DNA of 64,000 bases from Streptomyces sp. NBC_00459 (GTDB lineage: Bacteria > Actinomycetota > Actinomycetes > Streptomycetales > Streptomycetaceae), in the NCBI RefSeq assembly GCF_036013955.1, contig NZ_CP107903.1:2170001-2234000 (forward strand), in the 5' to 3' direction. Each line of letters opens with the position of its first letter. Position 1 is the stretch's first letter. The notes under the pieces were generated by a model that saw only the letters and a program-made list of their open reading frames with translations, was not told the DNA's origin and searched no databases. Below, in pieces: positions 49,922 through 57,900 of the stretch. The position numbers and the translations under genes are program-made.

Positions 49922-50032
49922 ATGCCAAGGAAGCAGGCGACCGCGGCGCAGAAGGCCCGCCAACGCCAGGCGGCCACCGGCGGGAAGTACACCGCCGCCC
50001 TCCGCGCCGGACCCGGAAGAGAAGTTCGGTGA
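49922..50032 (+). CDS. 36-aa small ORF with RARQxQAATG-xYTAALR type motif, possibly a remnant
   Basis: Starts MPRKQATAAQKARQRQAATG and continues GKYTAALRAGPGREVR. The pattern of a basic helix followed by ATG-x-x-YTAALR is seen at the N-termini of many Streptomyces hypothetical proteins, so this could be a true micro-protein or the severed 5' end of a longer gene. It stops early and the following 76 bp to the DUF2267 stop add nothing. The ribosome site is weak. Confidence 0.4.
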   Translation: MPRKQATAAQKARQRQAATGGKYTAALRAGPGREVR

Positions 50033-50108
50033 CCTGTGCTGGAAGGGCACGCCATGGCCCCAGGTCCCCGACGTGCGGTGGGGTCGCGTCCGCCCCGCAC
50101 GTCGCCGG

Positions 50109-50552
50109 CTACGCGGCGGGTGTGAGCTCGGCGCGGCCGAACAGCAGGGCGTAGCCGGTGGGGAGCCGGCCCAGGACGCGGGTGATGAGGTCGGAGCCTG
50201 CGTGGGCGGCGACGGCGGAGAAGACGGATCCGGTGTCCCAGCGGGTGGTGGCCAGGGAGGCACCGGTGCGGGCGGCGAGGTCCTTGACGAAGGCCCAGCC
50301 CGTCAGGGGCTGGGGGTCGGGGATCTGCGCAGTCAGCACGCGTGCGCCCTCCAAGGGCAGACAGGCGGCGAGATCGACGCGTTCGTCACCGGTCAACTGG
50401 CGCCCCAGGCCGGAGAGGACCAGGCGGACGGCTTCGTCGGCCCGCTCACGGGTGGGGTAGGCGCCTTCGTAGCGGACCTTCTCCAGCATCTGCTCGTACG
50501 CCGTCGAGTACGGCTGCCGGTGCTCAAGCGGTTCGCGCACGTCGGTGATCAC
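50109..50552 (-). CDS. DUF2267 protein A, 147 aa
   Basis: A DUF2267 helical protein. It shares with its neighbour the phrases WDTGSVFSAVAAHAGSDL and LGRLPTGYALLFGRAEL. Start is GTG 50552. I know no biochemical function for DUF2267. It is the last of three leftward genes (hsp18, DUF2267 B, this one), which suggests a place in a heat or stress response. Confidence 0.8.
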   Translation of the reverse strand: MITDVREPLEHRQPYSTAYEQMLEKVRYEGAYPTRERADEAVRLVLSGLGRQLTGDERVDLAACLPLEGARVLTAQIPDPQPLTGWAFVKDLAARTGASLATTRWDTGSVFSAVAAHAGSDLITRVLGRLPTGYALLFGRAELTPAA

Positions 50553-50609
50553 TGCGGTGCATGCCTTTCATGGGAGCCATGGTGCCGGTGTGCGGCACCG
50601 AGGTACGGG

Positions 50610-51005
50610 TCAGGTGGGAAGGGGGCGGCCGAAGAGGAGGTCGTAGCCGACGGGGAGCTGGAGCAGGATCTGCCCCAGCAGGTCATCGCCGACGGCGTCG
50701 GCGACCGTGGACAGCACGGCGCCGACGTCCCAGGTGGCGGTCTGCTCGGTGGCGCCCTCGATCCAGGCGGCGGTCGCCCGGACGAACCGCTCCGGGGGTA
50801 GCGGTTCGGCGCTCTGCAGCGGGTTGAGCAGGATCAGGGCGAAGCCCTCTGGCAGGCGCGCCGCCAACTGGGCGCGGACTTCGCCGACCAGGTGCGCGCC
50901 CAGCAGGGCGAGCACCACGCGGGCCGCGCGCTCGGCTTCCTCCGCAGTGCCGTATTCGCCCCGTTCCTTCACGTGGTCGAGGAACGCTTCGCGTCGCAGA
51001 GTCAT
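50610..51005 (-). CDS. DUF2267 protein B, 131 aa
   Basis: The shorter paralogue, with WDVGAVLSTVADAVGDDL and LLQLPVGYDLLFGRPL near the C-terminus and an N-terminal pair of helices (EEAERAARVVLALLGAHL). ATG 51005 is preferred; GTG 51017 is an alternative. It begins 104 nt after hsp18 and ends 57 nt before DUF2267 A. The two arose by tandem duplication. Confidence 0.8.
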   Translation of the reverse strand: MTLRREAFLDHVKERGEYGTAEEAERAARVVLALLGAHLVGEVRAQLAARLPEGFALILLNPLQSAEPLPPERFVRATAAWIEGATEQTATWDVGAVLSTVADAVGDDLLGQILLQLPVGYDLLFGRPLPT

Positions 51006-51109
51006 GTCGGCCGCCACCCATGCTTGTTTCTCGGACTGCCCACGGGGTCGCGGAGGACGGGGTGAGGGGGAGATCAGGTGCCCGTCCTCCGCACCGGTCC
51101 GGCCAGGTG

Positions 51110-51544
51110 TCAGCCGGAGATCTCCTGGCGGCCGGAGCCGACGCCGATGGAGATCTTGCGGGGCTTGGCGCGCTCGGCGATCGGGATGCGCAGGGTGAGC
51201 ACGCCCGCGTCGTAGTCGGCCTTGATGTGCTCGGTGTCGAGGGTGTCGGCGAGCACGATCTGGCGGGAGAAGACGCCCAGGGGCCGCTCGGACAGCTCCA
51301 TCTGTACGTCGTCGGCGGCCTTTGTCACCGGCCGGCGCTCGGCCTTGACGGTGAGCATGTTCCGCTCGACGTCGATGTCGATCGCGTCTGCGGTGACACC
51401 GGGAAGGTCGAAGGCCACTACGTAGTCGTCGCCCTCGCGGTAGGCGTCCATCGGCATCGCCGACGGCCTCGACCAGGTACCTGGGCCCATCAGCTGCTGC
51501 GTCAGCCGGTCCAGCTCACGGAAGGGGTCAGTGCGCATCAACAT
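51110..51544 (-). CDS. hsp18: small heat-shock protein Hsp18 (Hsp20 family)
   Basis: A 144-residue alpha-crystallin-type chaperone that holds unfolding proteins. The N-terminus has [15 protein letters not shown]. The crystallin domain starts [16 protein letters not shown], with [12 protein letters not shown], and ends [19 protein letters not shown] (the A-x-x-x-G-V-L-x-L signature). GGAGG lies 10 nt before the ATG. Two RheA operators separate it from rheA, so it is expected to be off at normal temperature and induced by heat, as in S. albus. Confidence 0.94.
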   Translation of the reverse strand: MLMRTDPFRELDRLTQQLMGPGTWSRPSAMPMDAYREGDDYVVAFDLPGVTADAIDIDVERNMLTVKAERRPVTKAADDVQMELSERPLGVFSRQIVLADTLDTEHIKADYDAGVLTLRIPIAERAKPRKISIGVGSGRQEISG

Positions 51545-51609
51545 CGTGAAAACACCTCCAGCAGGTTCAGGCAGTTGCTGCCAATGCGCTCACTGACACC
51601 GTTGTAACA

Positions 51610-51628
51610 TGTCATCCAATGGATGACA
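51610..51628. promoter_or_regulatory. RheA operator 1
   Basis: TGTCATC-CAATG-GATGACA is an exact match to the described RheA site TGTCATC-N5-GATGACA. It lies in the hsp18-rheA divergent region, nearer hsp18. Confidence 0.9.
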
Positions 51629-51635
51629 AACATGA

Positions 51636-51654
51636 TGTCGTCTACGTGATGACA
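51636..51654. promoter_or_regulatory. RheA operator 2 (one mismatch)
   Basis: TGTCGTC-TACGT-GATGACA has one change from the RheA consensus (A to G in the left arm). Its centre is 26 bp from operator 1 and 27 nt from the rheA start, so it may set autoregulation of rheA. Confidence 0.75.
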
Positions 51655-51671
51655 ATCCGAGGGAGGTGTCT

Positions 51672-52316
51672 GTGACCGCAGCCGACCAGCCGTCCACGAC
51701 CAGCACGAACGCCCACAGTCCGGCGTCGTTCCTCGCCGCCGTGGCGGCCCTGAACGCCATAGACGGCGCCCTGCGCGACGCCCATCGGGACTCTCCGGAC
51801 ATGCCCGACGGGCCCGGGACCGGACCTGGTCCCGGGCCGGAGCAGGCGCTGGCCTCCCTGATGCTGCTGCGGCAGGTGCGCGAGCTGCTCGCCGGATGGG
51901 AGACCGGCCTGATCGAAACCGCCCGCGACGCGGGCGCCAGCTGGGCCGACCTCGCCCATCCCCTCGGCGTCGCCAGCCGCCAGGCAGCCGAACGCCGTTA
52001 CCTGCGCGGCCGGCCCGGCCCCGCCGGGACCACAGGCGAGCAGCGCGTGACGGCCACCCGTCAGGCCCGTGCCGTCGAACGCACCACCGCCGCCTGGGCC
52101 CGTGCCAACGCCGCCGACCTGCGCCGCATCGCGGGCCAGATCACCGCCCTCACCGACCTGCCCGCCACCGCCCGCCGCCCGCTCGACAAGCTCCACGCGG
52201 CCCTCGCCCACGACGACCCCGCCGACCTCGTCGCCCCGCTGACCGCCACCCGCCCCTACCTGGCTGCCACCCACCCCGGCCTCGCCGCCCGGCTCGACAC
52301 CCTCACACCCCCCTGA
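51672..52316 (+). CDS. rheA: HSP18 transcriptional regulator RheA
   Basis: A 214-residue RheA homologue, divergent from hsp18 as in S. albus, where RheA is a repressor whose own fold senses temperature. The C-terminal two-thirds is Ala/Arg-rich: SWADLAHPLGVASRQAAERR is the probable helix-turn-helix; TATRQARAVERTTAAWARA is a long helix. GTG 51672 follows GGAGG by 5 nt and is preferred to GTG 51666. The linker at about 45-60 is Gly/Pro-rich. Confidence 0.82.
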   Translation: MTAADQPSTTSTNAHSPASFLAAVAALNAIDGALRDAHRDSPDMPDGPGTGPGPGPEQALASLMLLRQVRELLAGWETGLIETARDAGASWADLAHPLGVASRQAAERRYLRGRPGPAGTTGEQRVTATRQARAVERTTAAWARANAADLRRIAGQITALTDLPATARRPLDKLHAALAHDDPADLVAPLTATRPYLAATHPGLAARLDTLTPP

Positions 52317-52519
52317 ACCCACCCGTTGTCCCAGGGCATGCGCGAGATCCCCCTGCCGTCACCTGACGCAGCTCCGCGCTTCTTCAAGCCAGGAGCCGGT
52401 GAGCAAGGATCGCCATATCCCCTCCGGACTGCCTCATCTGTCACATAGGGTGACGCTCTGGTTCGCCACGGCGAGCTCCAGGGGGCCGGGTACGGGGCGC
52501 GGGCAGCGCAGGGAAGTCA

Positions 52520-53128
52520 TCACGGGGCGTCGCCTTCCGTGTGGGGCTGACCCAGGGGTGCGATTCCCGCGTGCACCAGACGGAGGAACAACGCCCTCCG
52601 CTGTTGCCGCAACTGCGGGTCCGCGCTCGTCTTCTTCAGCCCGTCCTCGACCGCGAGGAGGAGAAGCACGATGTCCTCGGCGGTCGCGCCGGAGGTCGCG
52701 AACTGCACTTCTCCCGCTGCCTCGGCGGAATGCAGCGCGGAGGTGAGCCGGACGACCAGAGCCGCATGGGCCTCGCCGGCGATGTCCCCGGCGACGTCGA
52801 GACTCGCGTCGAGGACTTCCCCGCCGTGCACGCTCGACGAGATCTGCGCCAGGAGTCCCCCGAAGTAGGCGGCCATCGCGGCATCGACTCGGGACAGCGC
52901 ATCGCCCTGCCGGGTGAGAGCAGTGTCCACCTCGCCGAGCGCCCAGGAGTGCGCCCGGCGGGACCCTGCCCGGAAGAGATCTTCCTTACTGGGGAAATGC
53001 AGATACAGGGCAGCCCGGGACATCCCGGCGGCACGGGCCACGTCCTGCATGGTGGTCTTGCCGTAGCCGTACTGACAGAAGGCACTCAGTGCGGCATCGA
53101 GGATGTGTTCCGTTCGGTCGTCTGCCAT
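52520..53128 (-). CDS. TetR-family regulator with overlapping palindromic operator
   Basis: A 202-residue TetR repressor. The helix-turn-helix covers about residues 5-55 (HILDAALSAFCQYGYGKTT, then MQDVARAAGMSRAALYLHF). The start at ATG 53128 lies 6 nt after a CATGAT -10 with TTGACG 17 bp upstream, so the mRNA is probably leaderless. Two inverted repeats cover that promoter. The divergent NTF2-like gene (start 53240) is the likely controlled partner. Confidence 0.88.
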   Translation of the reverse strand: MADDRTEHILDAALSAFCQYGYGKTTMQDVARAAGMSRAALYLHFPSKEDLFRAGSRRAHSWALGEVDTALTRQGDALSRVDAAMAAYFGGLLAQISSSVHGGEVLDASLDVAGDIAGEAHAALVVRLTSALHSAEAAGEVQFATSGATAEDIVLLLLAVEDGLKKTSADPQLRQQRRALFLRLVHAGIAPLGQPHTEGDAP

Positions 53129-53134
53129 GCTGTG

Positions 53135-53171
53135 ATCATGACGCAATGGACTCCCAGCGTCAATGAGTCCA
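53135..53171 (-). promoter_or_regulatory. tetR promoter and operator
   Basis: On the minus strand TTGACG (53163-53158), 17 bases, CATGAT (53140-53135). TGGACTC (53147-53153) and GAGTCCA (53165-53171) form an inverted repeat with 11-bp spacer over it; TGACGC (53139-53144) and GCGTCA (53157-53162) form a second, nested one. Confidence 0.65.
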
Positions 53172-53239
53172 ATTTGGCTGGTCATCTTGGGTTCCACACT
53201 CAGTGCCCGACCTCTCAACCCATCAGGAGCAAAGGCCCC

Positions 53240-53665
53240 ATGACACAGACAGCAGCCGTCCCGGCCGGTGGTGCGATCGCCGAGCAGATCCGCGAGGTCG
53301 AGCGGGCCAGGCTCCGAGCGCTCGTAGCAGGCGACATCCGTGCCGCTTCCGAGCTGCACTCACCCGACTTCCAGCTCGTCACCCCCGTCGGTCACCTGCT
53401 GCCCAAAGACGCATACCTCCAGGCGATCGCGACCGGAGACATCGACTACGTGGAGTGGGAACCCGGCCCCATCGACGTCCGGATTCACGGGACCGCCGCC
53501 GTCATCCGCTACCAGGCCACGCTGGAGGTGATCTTCAAGCATCACCGGGTACCCCGCGCGAGTTATTGGCACACCGACACCTATGAGAACGCAGACGGCC
53601 AGTGGCAAGCGGTCTGGTCCCAGGCAACCGCGATCGAGCAGATGACAGAGCGCCCACTCCCGTAG
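53240..53665 (+). CDS. SnoaL/NTF2-like (DUF4440-type) protein
   Basis: A 141-residue protein of the NTF2-like fold: an N-terminal helix EQIREVERARLRALVAGDIR, then ASELHSPDFQLVTPVGHLLP and WHTDTYENADGQWQAVWSQAT, the usual DUF4440 pattern. Members bind small hydrophobic molecules or act as isomerases or hydrolases. No catalytic residues can be assigned. It is divergent from the TetR gene and probably its target. Confidence 0.8.
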   Translation: MTQTAAVPAGGAIAEQIREVERARLRALVAGDIRAASELHSPDFQLVTPVGHLLPKDAYLQAIATGDIDYVEWEPGPIDVRIHGTAAVIRYQATLEVIFKHHRVPRASYWHTDTYENADGQWQAVWSQATAIEQMTERPLP

Positions 53666-54138
53666 CGGACCCGGACCGCCGGACCTGAGAGCGCCGCAGC
53701 TCCCAGGGGGCATGGGCGCGTCCGCGGACATTTGCCGCACGCTCCGCTCACCTCGGTGATATTCCGACCCAGACGGGTCGCCGGCGGACCCGCGTGGAAG
53801 GACGCGATCGCCCTGGCCGCCGCGCTCGCCACCGAGCCCACTGTTGTGGCCGCGCTCGCTACGACGCCGAGCGCCGACCGCGCAGCCAGGCCGTCGTGCG
53901 GGCCGGCCGGACGGGCCGGCTGCCCTCCCACCCACTGACCGTCGCCCTGCGGAACGATGCAATGCGGCCGACACCCTCCCACACCGCAACACACATGCCC
54001 CTTCGGCACCACGCCTGGATCCCAGCATGGCGGAGCTGATCCGATTCGCGCCCCGCCGGCTCACCCCCAGACGCCTTCCCAGACAAAGTCGAGTTGGGTG
54101 TCTTGCCGTTGGCGGTCGCGGTCGGCGTCGGCGTCCGG
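53666..54138. other. non-coding, degraded stretch before the transposase relic
   Basis: This 473-bp stretch holds no frame I can support; possible frames are compositionally atypical and lack ribosome sites. It contains a GC-rich inverted repeat near 53899-53922 (GGCCGGCCGGACGGGCCGGC). It appears to be decayed sequence to the left of the mobile-element relic. Confidence 0.4.
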
Positions 54139-54249
54139 GTGCGTGCTGATCTTGTTCCGGACGACCTGTGGCAGCGGGTGGCTCCACTGTTGCCGCGTGC
54201 TCCCGAGCGCAGTCAGCGCTATCCCGGGCAACCGCGCGTTCCCCGGCGG
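54139..54249 (+). pseudogene. N-terminal relic of an IS5-type transposase
   Basis: From GTG 54139 the frame reads VRADLVPDDLWQRVAPLLPR, then APERSQRYPGQPRVPRR, matching the start of IS5-family transposases (xxLWxRVxPLLP...RYPGRxRVPDR). About 35 residues survive; the frame then runs into the fragment of the MBL gene in another frame. No downstream transposase or terminal repeat is left. Confidence 0.7.
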
Positions 54250-54424
54250 CGTGGGCAACACACGCAAGGACCCGGAAGCCTTCGCCAGCCTGATCCACGA
54301 CGTGGAGACGAAGATCTTCGGCCCGCTCCCGGACGAGAGCTGGGTCTATCCGGGCCACGGCAACGACACGACCCTGGGTACGGAGCGGCCCCACCTGCCG
54401 GAGTGGCACGCACGGGGCTGGTGA
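54239..54424 (+). pseudogene. 3' fragment of a second MBL-fold hydrolase gene
   Basis: 62 codons starting FPGGVGNTRKDPEAFASLIH and continuing VETKIFGPLPDESWVYPGHG to the same HARGW end as the intact MBL gene at 48971-49624 (...LFPGGPGRTTRPEEF, WIYPGHGNDTSLGTE, AEWRARGW). The two last exon-like stretches match closely in protein and DNA. The 5' two-thirds, including HxHxDH, is gone, replaced by the transposase relic. Confidence 0.85.
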
Positions 54425-54741
54425 GCCGACCGGCGGGGACCGCGCACACGAGGTGGTGAACTCCCCCGTAGGGGCGTGCAATTGATGGACGCGCGCCCCG
54501 TGTGAAACGAACACACGCGCCAGTGACGTACACGCGCTCCCGGCGTGCGCGCTGGCGTAGTCCACTGAAGGCAGCCCCGCGCAGGATGACGGCTCCTGAG
54601 CGGCACGGGCCGCCGACCTGTCGATCCCCGCCCTCGGTCGGCGGCCCCGGCGTTCACAAGAACGCAACACACGTTCCCATTATGCGGACAATTCCGCGTG
54701 TGACCTGGACAAATGGCACGGTCCGCTGTCACTCTCCCGCC

Positions 54742-55626
54742 ATGCACCTTGCCCCTTACATGTTGCGCCGCGCGTTCTCCGCCGCCACTGTCGCCCTGCT
54801 CGCCACCGCTGTCGGCTGCGCCCCGCAGCCGGAGGAGAAGAGCAGCGCCGCCTCCACCGAGTCGGCCGGAGCCACCTGTGCCAAGGGCAAGTTGGCCACC
54901 CAGACGTCGGGCAAGCTGACGATCGCCACCGACGAGCCCGCGTACGAGCCCTGGTTCAAGGACGACAAGCCCGCGAACGGTGAGGGCTTCGAGTCGGCGG
55001 TCGCGTACGCCGTGGCGAAGCAGCTCGGCTACGACAAGGCGAACGTCGTGTGGCAGAGCGTGCCCTTCAACAAGGCGTTCGCGCCCGGGGCGAAGACCTT
55101 CGACTTCGACATCAACCAGGTGTCGATCAGCGCCGAGCGCAAGAAGGCAGTGGACTTCTCGTCCGGCTACTACGACGTGCGCCAGGCCGTCATCGCGCTG
55201 AAGACCTCCAAGGCCGCGAAGGCGACGAGCATCGCGGACCTCAAGGGCCTCAAGCTGGGCGCCCAGGTCGGCACCACCAGCCTCGACTACATCGACGACG
55301 TGGTGAAGCCGACCCAGGAGCCGGCCGCGTACGCCAAGAACGACCAGGCCAAGTCCGCGCTGCAGAACGGCCAGGTGGACGCCATCGTCGTCGATCTGCC
55401 GACCGCCTTCTACATCACCGCCGCCGAGGTGACCGACGCGAAGATCGTCGGGCAGTTCGAGAACCAGGGCGGTACGCCGGAGCAGTTCGGGCTCGTGCTC
55501 GACAAGGGCAGCGCGCTCACCTCGTGCGTGACGACAGCGGTGGACGCCCTGCGCAAGGACGGCACGCTCGCCTCGATCGAGAAGCAGTGGCTGTCGGACG
55601 CCGTCGACGCTCCGGTGCTCAAGTGA
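54742..55626 (+). CDS. amino-acid ABC transporter substrate-binding lipoprotein (family 3)
   Basis: 294 residues. A lipoprotein signal ends LLATAVGC-APQ, with Cys26 as the lipidated residue. The mature protein has the solute-binding family 3 features GKLTIATDEPAYEPWF, GFESAVAYAVAKQLGY, and FDFDINQVSISAERKKAVDF. It should bind a polar amino acid (Glu/Gln-like) and feed the permease and ATPase below. ATG 54742 or 54760 may be used. Its stop overlaps the permease start. Confidence 0.9.
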   Translation: MHLAPYMLRRAFSAATVALLATAVGCAPQPEEKSSAASTESAGATCAKGKLATQTSGKLTIATDEPAYEPWFKDDKPANGEGFESAVAYAVAKQLGYDKANVVWQSVPFNKAFAPGAKTFDFDINQVSISAERKKAVDFSSGYYDVRQAVIALKTSKAAKATSIADLKGLKLGAQVGTTSLDYIDDVVKPTQEPAAYAKNDQAKSALQNGQVDAIVVDLPTAFYITAAEVTDAKIVGQFENQGGTPEQFGLVLDKGSALTSCVTTAVDALRKDGTLASIEKQWLSDAVDAPVLK

Positions 55627-56531
55627 CCGCAGTGAAGGAGGAGTCCGGGCAGGAGGACCCGGGCGACATGGCGGACCGGGGTGACGGTTACGTCCCCTCG
55701 CAGCGGCGGCTCGACCGCGAGCGGTTCAAGCGCAATCGCGCGCGCCGGGCCACGTCGATCGCCGCGCTGTCCACCCTGGTCACCGGGGTCGTCCTCTACC
55801 TGGTCGTCGTCAACGCGCCGGGCTGGCCGCGCACCAAGGAGACGTTCTTCAACGGGGAGTACGCGCGCGAGGCGTTCCCCAAGGTCCTCGAAGGGCTGTG
55901 GCTCAACGTACGGCTGCTGCTGATCTGCGGTGTCGCGGTGCTCGTCCTGGGCATGCTGATCGCCATCGCGCGCACGCTCCGCGGCCCGGTGTTCTTCCCA
56001 CTGCGCGCGCTGGCCGCCGCGTACACGGACTTCTTCCGCGGCCTCCCGCTGATCATCAACCTGATGATCGTCGTCCTGGGTGTCCCGGCGCTGCGGCTGA
56101 CGGGCGTCACCGTGGACCCGGTGCTCCTCGGCGGTACGGCGCTGACGCTGACGTACTCGGCGTACGTCGCCGAGGTGTTCCGGGCCGGCATCGAGTCCGT
56201 GCACCCGTCGCAACGGGCGGCGGCGCGCTCACTCGGGCTGACCAACCGGCAGGCGCTGCGGCACGTCGTACTGCCCCAGGCCGTACGGCGCCAGGTGCCG
56301 CCGCTGCTGAACGACCTGGTGTCGCTGCAGAAGGACACCGGGCTCGTGTCGATCGGCGGCGCGGTCGACGCCGTACGCGCGGCCGACATCATCGTGGGCC
56401 GCAGCCTCAATTACACGCCGTACATCGTCGCGGGACTGGTCTTCGTCGCGCTGACCATCCCGATGACCCGCTTCACGGACTGGGTGACGGCGCGGATGGA
56501 CCGGCAGCGGGCGCAGGGAGGAACACTGTGA
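55623..56531 (+). CDS. amino-acid ABC transporter permease (HisM/GlnP type)
   Basis: 302 residues with about five membrane helices after a 45-residue hydrophilic N-terminus. The coupling (EAA) motif is seen as AARSLGLTNRQALRHVVLPQAV, split here as AARSLGLTNRQALRHV and VLPQAVRR. TDFFRGLPLIINLMIVVLGV is the family HisM-like segment. GTG 55623 overlaps the binding-protein stop; ATG 55668 is an alternative. Confidence 0.92.
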   Translation: MTAVKEESGQEDPGDMADRGDGYVPSQRRLDRERFKRNRARRATSIAALSTLVTGVVLYLVVVNAPGWPRTKETFFNGEYAREAFPKVLEGLWLNVRLLLICGVAVLVLGMLIAIARTLRGPVFFPLRALAAAYTDFFRGLPLIINLMIVVLGVPALRLTGVTVDPVLLGGTALTLTYSAYVAEVFRAGIESVHPSQRAAARSLGLTNRQALRHVVLPQAVRRQVPPLLNDLVSLQKDTGLVSIGGAVDAVRAADIIVGRSLNYTPYIVAGLVFVALTIPMTRFTDWVTARMDRQRAQGGTL

Positions 56532-57304
56532 GCGGCATCCCCGACAACTCGTCGGTCTCCTCCCCCGTGCTCCGGATGGAGTCCGTGCGCAAGACCTTCG
56601 GTGACACGGTCGTCCTGCGGGACGTCGACCTGGAGGTCGCGCCGCACTCGGTGACCGCTCTGATCGGCGCGTCCGGCTCCGGCAAGTCGACGCTGCTGCG
56701 GTGCGCGAACCTGCTGGAGGACATCGACGACGGCGCGATCTGGCTGGACGGCGAGGAGATCACCGACCCGCGGACCGACCAGGACGCCGTGCGCCGCCGG
56801 ATCGGCGTGGTCTTCCAGGCGTACAACCTCTTTCCGCACATGACCGTCCTGGAGAACATCACCCTCGCCCCGCGCCGGGTGCACGGCGTGGACCGCGCGG
56901 CGGCGGAGCAGCACGCCCGTGAGCTGCTGGAGCGGCTCGGGCTCGGCGCGAAGGCGGGCGAGTACCCGGACCGGCTGAGCGGCGGACAGCAGCAGCGGGC
57001 CGCGATCGTCCGCGCGCTGGCCGTACGGCCCAGGCTGCTGCTCCTCGACGAGATCACCGCGGCCCTCGACCCGGAACTCGTGGGCGAGGTCCTCGCCGTC
57101 GTCCGGGACCTGAAGGGCGACGGTATGACGATGGTCCTGGCCACCCATGAGATGGGCTTCGCCCGCGATGTCGCGGACCAGGTCTGCTTCCTGGAGGGCG
57201 GTGTGGTCCTGGAACGCGGCACGGCCGATCAGGTGTTCGGCGATCCACAGCAGGAGCGCACTCAGCAGTTCCTGCGGCGGATCGTGGAGGCGGGGCGGCT
57301 CTAG
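56528..57304 (+). CDS. amino-acid ABC transporter ATP-binding protein
   Basis: 258 residues, GlnQ/HisP type. Walker [19 protein letters not shown], signature RLSGGQQQRAAIVRAL, Walker B LLLLDEITAALDPELVGE (Ile in place of the usual Pro, common in this class), H-loop LATHEMGFARDVAD. GTG 56528 overlaps the permease stop. The three genes form a complete importer. Confidence 0.94.
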   Translation: MSGIPDNSSVSSPVLRMESVRKTFGDTVVLRDVDLEVAPHSVTALIGASGSGKSTLLRCANLLEDIDDGAIWLDGEEITDPRTDQDAVRRRIGVVFQAYNLFPHMTVLENITLAPRRVHGVDRAAAEQHARELLERLGLGAKAGEYPDRLSGGQQQRAAIVRALAVRPRLLLLDEITAALDPELVGEVLAVVRDLKGDGMTMVLATHEMGFARDVADQVCFLEGGVVLERGTADQVFGDPQQERTQQFLRRIVEAGRL

Positions 57305-57323
57305 GAGCGGTCGCGGCCGTACG

Positions 57324-57797
57324 TCACGCCTCCGCGGTCGCCGCTCCCACCAGAGCGGCGACCCGCTCCACCCCGAAGACGTACCCCTGCACACCGCACC
57401 CCGCGATGACGCCGTCGGCGCGCAGGGAGACGTACGAGTGGTGCCGGAACGTCTCGCGCTGGTGGATGTTGGAGATGTGGACCTCCAACACCGGCAGGCC
57501 GTCGCAGGTGTTGAGCGCGTCCAGGATCGCGACGGACGTGTGCGAGTAGGCGCCGGGGTTGATGACGATGCCGGCGTGGTGGAGGCGTGCCTCCTGGATC
57601 CAGTCGACCAGCTCGCCCTCGTGGTTGGACTGGCGGAAGTCCACCGTGCCGCCGTGCCCGGCCGCCGCCTTGGCGCACAGGGCCTCGACGTCGGCGAGGG
57701 TGTCGGAGCCGTAGATCTCCGGCTGGCGCTGGCCCAGGAGGTTCAGGTTGGGCCCGTTGAGGATCATGATCGGGGCGTTGGCGAGGGTGCGGGGCAC
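57324..57797 (-). CDS. aroQ: type II 3-dehydroquinate dehydratase
   Basis: A 157-residue type II dehydroquinase, third step of the shikimate pathway. It has [20 protein letters not shown] with the catalytic Tyr, [13 protein letters not shown], and [20 protein letters not shown]. Start is GTG 57797, preceded by GGAGG. It converges on the ABC importer; only 19 nt separate the stops. Confidence 0.95.
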   Translation of the reverse strand: MPRTLANAPIMILNGPNLNLLGQRQPEIYGSDTLADVEALCAKAAAGHGGTVDFRQSNHEGELVDWIQEARLHHAGIVINPGAYSHTSVAILDALNTCDGLPVLEVHISNIHQRETFRHHSYVSLRADGVIAGCGVQGYVFGVERVAALVGAATAEA

Positions 57798-57900
57798 GGT
57801 TCCTCCGGTCCGTTCAGGGATGGCGGCCTGTCGAGGACCGCTGCTCAGCCCCCGGTTTATCACGGTGCGCCGACAGCGGGGCGGCCCATACGCTCCCGGT

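Noticed and set aside
53859..54086. Minus-strand 75-aa frame in the relic region
   Set aside because: No ribosome site, atypical codon third positions and no similarity that I can recognise.
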